A DNA stretch of 41,412 bases from Mariniblastus sp. (GTDB lineage: Bacteria; Planctomycetota; Planctomycetia; Pirellulales; Pirellulaceae). Below, piece after piece: positions 35,263 to 41,412 of the stretch. The number at the start of each line of letters is the position of its first letter. Positions within the stretch are counted from its first letter, which is position 1. The notes below the pieces were generated by a model. It worked only from the letters and a program-made list of their open reading frames with translations. It ran no database searches and was not told where the DNA came from. The DNA lies in assembly GCA_011523945.1 (NCBI GenBank), contig WTFU01000086.1, positions 1-41,412 on the forward strand, read 5' to 3'. The position numbers and the translations under genes are program-made.

Positions 35263-37074
35263 ATGTCACTTGTCTCAATCCGGGATCTTTCGATTGGTTT
35301 TCGCGGGCCAACGTTGTTGGATTCCGTAAACTGCCAAATTGAATCAGGCCAGAGAATCGGTCTGCTGGGCCGCAATGGAGCCGGCAAGTCTACGTTGATG
35401 AACTTAATCAGCGGCCAACTCAAACCAGACAGTGGCGACATCATCATCGCCCCCAATGCCAACATTGCCAAGCTCTCACAGGACGTTCCTCAGGATATCG
35501 AGGGGAGCATCCGTGCGATTGTCGCCACCGGTTTAAATAAGGAATCGCTTCCCGAGGAAGAAGAATGGCGTTTTGAAAATGATATTGAACAAGTTCTTTC
35601 CAGAATGGAACTTGATGGCGACACCAAATTTGAGACTCTCTCGTCAGGCATGAAACGGCGAGCCCTTCTGGCTCGTGCACTAGTTTCCAAACCTGATCTC
35701 CTATTACTCGACGAACCTACAAACCATCTCGATGTCTCAGCGATTGCTTGGCTTGAGTCCTTCCTACTAAAATTCAATAAATCATTGATGTTTGTCACCC
35801 ACGACAGGATGTTTTTGAGAAAACTAGCGACTCGGATTCTTGAAATTGACCGAGGGCGAATTTTCGACTGGTCCTGTGATTACGACAGTTTTCTCGAGAG
35901 AAAAGACGCTGCTTTAGCGGCCGAAGAAAAACAGAATGCTTTATTTGACAAGCGACTCGCTGAAGAAGAAGTGTGGATTCGAAAAGGCATCAAAGCTCGC
36001 CGAACTCGTAATGAAGGACGCGTTCGGGCGTTGAAAAAAATGCGGGTCGAAAGGAGTGAACGACGCAAAAAGCTCGGCACATCCAATCTCCAAATCCAAG
36101 AAGCCCAGCGCAGTGGCGCATTGGTCGTGGAATGCAAAGACGTCAGCTTTGCCTATGAAGACAAAACCATCTTCTCCAACTTTACAACCTCCATCATGCG
36201 GGAAGATAAAGTTGGAATCATCGGGCCAAACGGCGCCGGGAAATCGACCCTGCTAAAAGTCCTACTTGGTTTGGCCTGTCCTACCGGCGGCAGTATTAAA
36301 ACGGGTACCAACCTGGAAATTGCTTATTTCGATCAATTACGCGAGCAACTCGATGGCGAAGCGACAGTTCAAGAGAACGTCGGTGATGGTTCTGACTCAA
36401 TACTCATCAATGGAACCAAGAAACACGTGCTCGGATATCTGCAGGATTTTTTATTCGCTCCGGAACGTGCGAGAACTCAGGTAAAGTTCCTTTCGGGTGG
36501 AGAACGCAACAGAATCTTACTCGCTAGACTTTTTGCCAAACCAGCGAACGTAATTGTACTCGACGAACCGACCAACGACCTTGATGCGGAGACACTCGAA
36601 TTGCTGGAAGAGAAATTGGTTCAATTTACTGGAACAGTGCTAATGGTCAGTCACGACCGGGCATTTCTGAACAACGTTGTCACCAGCACACTCGTTTTTG
36701 AAACGGATGGATTAAGGGAATACGTTGGTGGATTTGACGATTGGCAACGTCAGGCACAGAATCGTGCGCAAACGCTGGATCAACCTGACAGCGCACCAAA
36801 AAGCAAAACCAATGTGAAGGCAAAACCGAGTAAACCGGAGCAACGTAAAAAGCTGAGCTACAAAGAAAAACGCGAATTTGAACAATTACCCGCGACCATT
36901 GAACAGCTGGAAACTCAAATCGCTGACATACATACTCAAATGGGATCTCAAGAGTTTTATCAAAAACCAGGGTCTGAAATCTCCAAAATACAGACCAATT
37001 TGACAGCTCTTGAAACGGAATTAAACGCCGCATATCTACGTTGGGAAACACTCGATCAGATTGCCTCTTCTTAA
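35263..37074 (+). CDS. uup: ABC-F ATPase, Uup type
   Basis: The protein has about 604 residues and two ABC domains without membrane segments, so it belongs to the ABC-F translation factors or related ATPases rather than transporters. Walker A motifs are GRNGAGKST and GPNGAGKST. The signatures are LSSGMKRR and LSGGERNR, and the Walker B motifs are LLLLDEPTNHLD and VIVLDEPTNDLD. A charged linker (about 215-280) follows the first domain. The C-terminal coiled coil (about 530-600; KLSYKEKREFEQLPATIEQL) is the Uup-type CTD that binds DNA or ribosomes. Uup influences transposon excision and ribosome function. The ATG at 35263 gives MSLVSIRDLSIGF; the open frame also extends to an upstream TTG at 35248. 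No genomic partner is obvious. Confidence 0.93.
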   Translation: MSLVSIRDLSIGFRGPTLLDSVNCQIESGQRIGLLGRNGAGKSTLMNLISGQLKPDSGDIIIAPNANIAKLSQDVPQDIEGSIRAIVATGLNKESLPEEEEWRFENDIEQVLSRMELDGDTKFETLSSGMKRRALLARALVSKPDLLLLDEPTNHLDVSAIAWLESFLLKFNKSLMFVTHDRMFLRKLATRILEIDRGRIFDWSCDYDSFLERKDAALAAEEKQNALFDKRLAEEEVWIRKGIKARRTRNEGRVRALKKMRVERSERRKKLGTSNLQIQEAQRSGALVVECKDVSFAYEDKTIFSNFTTSIMREDKVGIIGPNGAGKSTLLKVLLGLACPTGGSIKTGTNLEIAYFDQLREQLDGEATVQENVGDGSDSILINGTKKHVLGYLQDFLFAPERARTQVKFLSGGERNRILLARLFAKPANVIVLDEPTNDLDAETLELLEEKLVQFTGTVLMVSHDRAFLNNVVTSTLVFETDGLREYVGGFDDWQRQAQNRAQTLDQPDSAPKSKTNVKAKPSKPEQRKKLSYKEKREFEQLPATIEQLETQIADIHTQMGSQEFYQKPGSEISKIQTNLTALETELNAAYLRWETLDQIASS

Positions 37075-37240
37075 ACCGCCGTCGGTAGCCTCTAATTTCT
37101 TTCAATACGGTCAAAACCCAGCAACCATTGCATTCTTCGACCATCCAATCAAAGCCACGACCGTGCATTTACACCGCCATTGAATCTCGTGTAAACTCGA
37201 GTATCAACGAATAATTCTTTCATTTGAATTGAGGTCAACC

Positions 37241-38884
37241 GTGCATTCGCTTACCCGACCAATGCTGCCCCTGCTATCGGCCATGTTCATCCTCGCTGCG
37301 AACGCAAACGCTCAGCAAAGTCCTGAAGACATCTCGAAGAACCTGACCAAATATGTAACGGTAAAGCTGGAGGCTGACCTTAGCCACCTGTCCGCTAACC
37401 AGAAAAAGATGATTCCATTATTAATTGAAGCCGCCTCCGAAATGGACAAATCTTTCTGGAAACAAGCCTATGGAGATCCGACAAAACTCAAGCAAACTGT
37501 GACATCGGAAGCTCTGAAAAAGCATATTCAAATCAACTACGGCCCTTGGGAGCGTCTACAGGAAAACCGTCCGTTCATTTCCGGTCAGAAGGCTAAACCT
37601 CTGGGAGCTAATTTCTACCCAGGTGACATGAGTAAGGAAGAGTTCGAAGCTGCTGTAAGTGCTGCCCCGGATCTCAAGAATTTGTACACCATGGTTCGCA
37701 GAAACCCAAAGACCCAAGAACTGTACTCCATACCCTATAGCGATTACTTTCAATCGGAATTTGAAGCGGCTGCAGCCAAACTACGAGAGGCAGCCGAACT
37801 AGCCGAAGACGATGGATTTAAAGCTTATTTACTCGCGAGAAGCGAAGCCCTTTTAAACAATCAATACCAGCCGAGCGACTTTGCCTGGATGGACATGAAG
37901 TCAAACGATATCGATATTGTGATCGGTCCAATCGAGACTTATGAAGATCAACTCTACGGTTACAAGGCAGCTTGTGAGAGTTACGTGCTGATCAAAGATT
38001 TATCCTGGAGCGAACGCCTTACCAAATACGCAGCAATGCTACCGGAGCTCCAAAAAGGCCTGCCCGTCGCAGATAAATACAAACAGGAATCCCCCGGGAC
38101 GAATTCCGACCTCAATGCTTATGACGTCATTTATTACGCCGGCGATTGCAACTCAGGATCAAAGACAATTGCAATCAACCTACCCAACGATGAAGAAGTA
38201 CAACTTAAGAAGGGCTCCCGCCGCCTCCAATTGAAAAATGCAATGCAAGCAAAGTTCGATCAGATCCTTGTTCCCATTGCAGAACTGTTGATCGTCCCAG
38301 ATCAACAGAAACATATCACATTCAATGCTTTTTTCTCAAACACCATGTTCCACGAGGTTGCCCACGGACTTGGAATCAAAAATACGATCACGGGAAAAGG
38401 AAGAGTCCGCGAAGCCTTAAGAGAAACCTCCAGCGCTTTAGAGGAAGGCAAAGCAGACATTCTAGGACTCTACATGGTTTCCAAACTGTTGGAAAATGGA
38501 GAGATTTCAGAGGGCGCGCTTGAAGACTACTACGTGACTTTTATGGCAGGTATTTTCAGAAGCGTTCGCTTTGGAGCGAGCAGCGCCCACGGAAAAGCTA
38601 ACATGATCCGCTTTAACTTTTTCAAAGATCGGGGCGCATTTACCCGAAATGAATCAGGGCAATATCGAGTCCACATGGACAAAATGAAACTGGCAATCGC
38701 ACAGTTATCGGACCAAATCTTACAGCTTCAAGGCAACGGAGATTACGAAGCGGCTCGCAAGTTCGCCGACAATATGGGATTTGTCGGGGAAATTCTGAAA
38801 GCCGACCTCGAAAGAGTCAATCAACGTGGAATTCCGACAGACATAGTCTTCGATCAGGGAATCGAGACGTTAAATCTTAAATAA
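37241..38884 (+). CDS. Secreted M49-like (DPP III-related) zinc metallopeptidase
   Basis: The protein has about 547 residues. GTG at 37241 is chosen because GAGG lies 6 nt upstream and it yields MHSLTRPMLPLLSAMFILAA, a signal peptide with a basic start. A TTG at 37229 or ATG at 37262 are alternatives. The metal site is NTMFHEVAHGLGIKN (His371, Glu372, His375) with the third ligand in ALEEGKADILGLYMV (Glu401/Glu402). This pair of motifs resembles bacterial dipeptidyl-peptidase III-like proteins (M49 and the Nudix-linked relatives). In classical DPP III the first motif is HELLGH, with one more residue between the histidines. A periplasmic aminopeptidase or dipeptidase is likely; the substrate is unknown. 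It converges on the DUF1571 gene with only 9 nt between stops. Confidence 0.78.
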   Translation: MHSLTRPMLPLLSAMFILAANANAQQSPEDISKNLTKYVTVKLEADLSHLSANQKKMIPLLIEAASEMDKSFWKQAYGDPTKLKQTVTSEALKKHIQINYGPWERLQENRPFISGQKAKPLGANFYPGDMSKEEFEAAVSAAPDLKNLYTMVRRNPKTQELYSIPYSDYFQSEFEAAAAKLREAAELAEDDGFKAYLLARSEALLNNQYQPSDFAWMDMKSNDIDIVIGPIETYEDQLYGYKAACESYVLIKDLSWSERLTKYAAMLPELQKGLPVADKYKQESPGTNSDLNAYDVIYYAGDCNSGSKTIAINLPNDEEVQLKKGSRRLQLKNAMQAKFDQILVPIAELLIVPDQQKHITFNAFFSNTMFHEVAHGLGIKNTITGKGRVREALRETSSALEEGKADILGLYMVSKLLENGEISEGALEDYYVTFMAGIFRSVRFGASSAHGKANMIRFNFFKDRGAFTRNESGQYRVHMDKMKLAIAQLSDQILQLQGNGDYEAARKFADNMGFVGEILKADLERVNQRGIPTDIVFDQGIETLNLK

Positions 38885-38893
38885 CTCGAAACC

Positions 38894-39865
38894 CTACCAG
38901 CCCGGATAGCCGTAGGCTGGATTGTCAACGGAGAAATCCATATCCTTCCAACCAACATTTAGTTCGATTTGAGTATAGTAATATTTCTCGATTAATGGCG
39001 GTTCGTCAGAGGGATTTTCGGGCCACCCGTAACCTTCATAGGCAACGGGAATATTCCGTTCGTCATCGATATAAATTCGTGCGATATGGAATTGAAAATG
39101 ATCCCGCTGCTGCGGATGAACCGCTTCCAGTAAAGTGCAACTGCAACCATTGATATTCACCTGACGATGAATGGTTACTTGACATTCTCCGTGTTCCCGA
39201 TCTGCACGACCGATTTCCGCCATTTTGACAATCAGATTTCGAAATCCAATTTCCCAGATTGGATACCGATTTCCCTTCATCGCAATTGAACCACGCGGAT
39301 CAAGATAAAATCGTTTAACATTCAACAGACCAGTGGTGTGCGCGATCAGATTCCCTTCGTTCTCGCCCTCAATCCAAATTGCTTCTTGACCAGCATTTTC
39401 TTTAGGTGAAAGAAACTTCGTATAGACCGAAAACGGAACCTCCGTATCTCCTATATTTACCGCGTGCCGAATTTTCACCTCCAGTTGCTTTTCCGGCTGA
39501 ATTTCTCCATCGAATTCCACCTGACTGGTTAATCGCGCGCTATAGTCGATAATGTTCTCGTCGATAAACTTAATACTCTTTTCCGCAATCTCCAACAACG
39601 GATCAAATGGATGTTCGGCTTCGTCGATCGACTTTTGGTTTATTTCAGCAGTAATGGCTTGAGCGGGCAGTGAATAGCTGGACTCGTTGCCGCTGGATGC
39701 TGTTTCCGTACTCACAACGACAGGCACAACCTGATTTTCGCCGCCATCAACTACTGTCCATTGGCGGACAAACCAACCACCTACTAAAACGAGGACTAAT
39801 GTAGCAGCACCGATAGTCAGATAACGCTTCGAAGACCCTCTAAGTTCAAGAGATGAGTTTTCCAT
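38894..39865 (-). CDS. DUF1571 domain protein, membrane anchored
   Basis: The protein has about 323 residues. A single N-terminal transmembrane helix (about 16-35, YLTIGAATLVLVLVGGWFV) follows a short cytoplasmic tail. The body matches DUF1571: HPFDPLLEIAEKSIKFIDEN, DYSARLTSQVEFDGEIQPE, DPRGSIAMKGNRYPIWEIG, RIYIDDERNIPVAYEGYGWP, and the terminal NPAYGYPGW. A LolA-like beta-barrel lipoprotein-carrier fold is usual for related families, but no role has been shown for DUF1571. The ATG at 39865 is preferred to an in-frame TTG at 39880. It lies downstream of the unknown 39945 gene on the same strand and converges with the M49-like gene. Confidence 0.88.
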   Translation of the reverse strand: MENSSLELRGSSKRYLTIGAATLVLVLVGGWFVRQWTVVDGGENQVVPVVVSTETASSGNESSYSLPAQAITAEINQKSIDEAEHPFDPLLEIAEKSIKFIDENIIDYSARLTSQVEFDGEIQPEKQLEVKIRHAVNIGDTEVPFSVYTKFLSPKENAGQEAIWIEGENEGNLIAHTTGLLNVKRFYLDPRGSIAMKGNRYPIWEIGFRNLIVKMAEIGRADREHGECQVTIHRQVNINGCSCTLLEAVHPQQRDHFQFHIARIYIDDERNIPVAYEGYGWPENPSDEPPLIEKYYYTQIELNVGWKDMDFSVDNPAYGYPGW

Positions 39866-39944
39866 GGCGCTCAAATCCAATCAACAAAATCAACTTTGAA
39901 AGCAACGATCAATCAAAACTGGCAATCGCAAAAATGAAATAAGA

Positions 39945-40427
39945 TCAACGTGTCGCAAATTGCTCGGCGAATTCTAGCACCCATTTATCAATCTTCGCTC
40001 TAAAATCATCCTGATCAGCTTCCAAGACATCTTCGAAGTAATTCCAATTAAAGATTTCCTTATCCCGAATCGTTCCTTTTCCAGCAATATTCACGACATT
40101 GAATTCATTAGGTGGACGCACGGTCAATTCGACCCGGCTAAAAAAAGACCCCGCTCGCCCATCCGGGCCACGATCGATGTCATTTCTTGAAACAGCGCCT
40201 CCCCACCCTTTGGCACCGTAAATTGTTTCATAATCAAAACCTGGAAAATGCTGTGCTAACTTCTTCAAGCAAGCTTCGATATGATCCGACAGATTCAAAC
40301 GAAATTCGTTTTGTCGATTACGGATATCTTCTTTGCTTGCCTCGACCTTCTTTTGAGCGTTAGCCCTGGCTGAAGTACGCTCTTGGCCTCGCTGAATCGC
40401 CCGTTGAAGTTTATCTTCAAAATCCAT
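39945..40427 (-). CDS. Conserved-looking hypothetical protein
   Basis: The protein has about 160 residues from the ATG at 40427; the in-frame TTG at 40454 is less likely. It is soluble, with a charged helical N-terminal third (LQRAIQRGQERTSARANAQK). An alpha/beta part follows, containing GFDYETIYGAKGWGGAV, SFFSRVELTVRPPNEFNVV and a C-terminal helix DFRAKIDKWVLEFAEQF. I do not recognise a domain. Even codon use and lack of overlap support a real gene. It sits between tex and the DUF1571 gene on the same strand, with 111 nt to tex and 79 nt to the DUF1571 start. Confidence 0.82.
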   Translation of the reverse strand: MDFEDKLQRAIQRGQERTSARANAQKKVEASKEDIRNRQNEFRLNLSDHIEACLKKLAQHFPGFDYETIYGAKGWGGAVSRNDIDRGPDGRAGSFFSRVELTVRPPNEFNVVNIAGKGTIRDKEIFNWNYFEDVLEADQDDFRAKIDKWVLEFAEQFATR

Positions 40428-40537
40428 GAGTAATATGTTCAGTCTATATATCAATTCAAAACAGAAAGCCTCGCCATTGGAAAGGCCCCAAATTGCTTGA
40501 CGCTACCACTACAAAAACACTGCCCAAAGGCTCTGCA

Positions 40538-41412
40538 TTATTTTTGTCCGTCAGTCTTCTTCTCGGAATCCTTAGGCTTTTTATTAACGAATTGAGCCAA
40601 ATCAGAAAAAGAACGCATTGGTTCGTCACCCTTCAGCATTTTGTCAGTAATCGGCTTGACTACCTTTGGCTTCGCTTTTTTGGTAAAGCTCTTCTTATTA
40701 AACGCACCTTTGCTGTAACCGGGGCGATTGGCCGACCTCCCTTTACCACCACCATACTTGTTACCGTACTTACCAGGCTTTCTCGTACCGGCAGATGATG
40801 TTCCCGCCTGACGATCCGTCGCCCCACCCTGTGAATCACCCCGTGATTCAGAAGGCTTACCGCCGCGACCTCGACGACCAGAAGGCCTTTTGCTACCCGG
40901 TCGAATCGCCGTCAATTTAACGCGCCGACGGTCTGCATCAATTTCACTTACCCAAACTTTCAACACGTCGCCGACCGAAAAGAAACGATGAGGGTCTTTA
41001 ATAAAGTGATTCGATAGCTGGCTGACGTGAACCAATGAACTCTCGCCAAGCCCAATATCTACAAAGACGCCAAAGTCAACAACATTGACAACCTGTGCAT
41101 CCAACTGCATCTCTGATTTCAAATCGTCTACTTTGATGATGCCACGTCGAAAGATAGGCTTATTAACCTTGTCCCGTGGATCCCATTGCGGGCGTTTAAG
41201 AGCGAGCAAAATATCTCGCACCAAAAACCGGCCAGCAGCATGCTGATCCGCAAGCTCCTGAACGTCCAGTTCATTGATTTTCTTCAAAAGTTCCTTACGC
41301 TTGGCAGAACGTTTTTCTCGCTCCGCCTGCAGCTGAACAATCGCAGCTTCCACCTCAGCTTTTTCCACCTCAGCAGCATCCGTTTCAGATTTCCCGGCAA
41401 CACTCGTCTGAA
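40538..41412 (-). CDS. tex: 3' part of tex: HhH tail, S1 domain and RG-rich tail
   Basis: The frame stays open to the right edge, so only the C-terminal ~291 residues are present. They show the end of Tex, an RNA-binding transcription accessory protein: a helical linker, VRDILLALKRPQWDPRD, then IKVDDLKSEMQLDAQVVNVV leading into one S1 domain (VDFGVFVDIGLGESSLVHVS...RRVKLTAIRPG). An extension of about 115 residues rich in Gly, Arg, Lys and Ser follows, ending in an MRSFSDLAQFVNKK segment. Tex in other bacteria usually ends soon after the S1 domain. A GTG at 41368 is merely internal. Function: nucleic acid binding during transcription. Confidence 0.85.
   Translation of the reverse strand, partial: QTSVAGKSETDAAEVEKAEVEAAIVQLQAEREKRSAKRKELLKKINELDVQELADQHAAGRFLVRDILLALKRPQWDPRDKVNKPIFRRGIIKVDDLKSEMQLDAQVVNVVDFGVFVDIGLGESSLVHVSQLSNHFIKDPHRFFSVGDVLKVWVSEIDADRRRVKLTAIRPGSKRPSGRRGRGGKPSESRGDSQGGATDRQAGTSSAGTRKPGKYGNKYGGGKGRSANRPGYSKGAFNKKSFTKKAKPKVVKPITDKMLKGDEPMRSFSDLAQFVNKKPKDSEKKTDGQK

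Noticed and set aside
1..41412. Search for CRISPR arrays, transposases, integrases, toxin-antitoxin or phage genes.
   Set aside because: No spaced direct repeats, terminal inverted repeats, or mobile-element or defence proteins are visible; all sizeable genes have other assignments.

Overview
The window looks like a chromosomal segment of a planctomycete, most likely Pirellulales/Pirellulaceae with moderate GC. The evidence is the combination of protein families: a DUF1559 prepilin-like protein, a DUF1549/DUF1553 protein paired with a DUF1501 protein, a very large PVC-type cytochrome c protein, a secreted protein with the N-terminal LEPRRLLA motif, a Ser/Thr kinase fused to a formylglycine-generating-enzyme-like domain, a DUF1571 protein and an archaeal-type formyltransferase (Ftr/FhcD). 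I see no tRNA, rRNA, CRISPR array, insertion sequence or prophage. Coding density is high and nearly all genes appear intact.

Layout. Positions 176-5692 (minus strand): a YgiQ-type radical SAM protein, a DUF1559 protein with a small lipoprotein ending in a clear terminator, and a CE15-like glucuronoyl esterase. Positions 5856-6587 (plus): a stand-alone AtuA-type ferredoxin-fold domain and a small four-helix membrane protein. Positions 6641-18027 (minus): a secreted two-domain cyanophycinase-like protein, panB, a small unknown protein, a PAS-AraC regulator overlapping pyrD, pyrD, ribosomal protein S1, a sialate O-acetylesterase homologue, a voltage-sensor channel with an RCK-like domain, and FhcD. 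Positions 18220-18942 (plus): a PlsC acyltransferase, converging on a secreted adhesin-like protein with a C-terminal FKBP domain (minus). Positions 21573-29570 (plus): the DUF1549/1553-DUF1501 pair and a 1398-residue SGNH/propeller/HEAT/cytochrome c fusion. Positions 29761-38884 (plus): a membrane-anchored protein with two carboxypeptidase-regulatory-like domains, a kinase-FGE fusion, the ABC-F protein Uup and an M49-like metallopeptidase. Positions 38894 to the right edge (minus): a DUF1571 protein, an unknown protein and the 3' end of tex.

How the genes fit together. Housekeeping functions (pyrimidine and pantothenate synthesis, ribosomal S1, Tex, Uup, PlsC) are interleaved with typical planctomycete envelope and polysaccharide-degradation genes. 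The most unusual theme is active-site loss in secreted hydrolase folds. The sialate O-acetylesterase homologue has lost both its nucleophile Ser and its catalytic His. The N-terminal SGNH domain of the cytochrome c fusion also lacks both. The cyanophycinase-like protein carries a duplicated N-terminal peptidase domain without the nucleophile. The ion channel has an ideal seven-arginine S4 but no TVGYGD filter. The kinase's FGE-like domain lacks the catalytic cysteines and has a coiled-coil insertion. These are the best candidates for undescribed biology here. I do not see a single multi-gene defence-type system.
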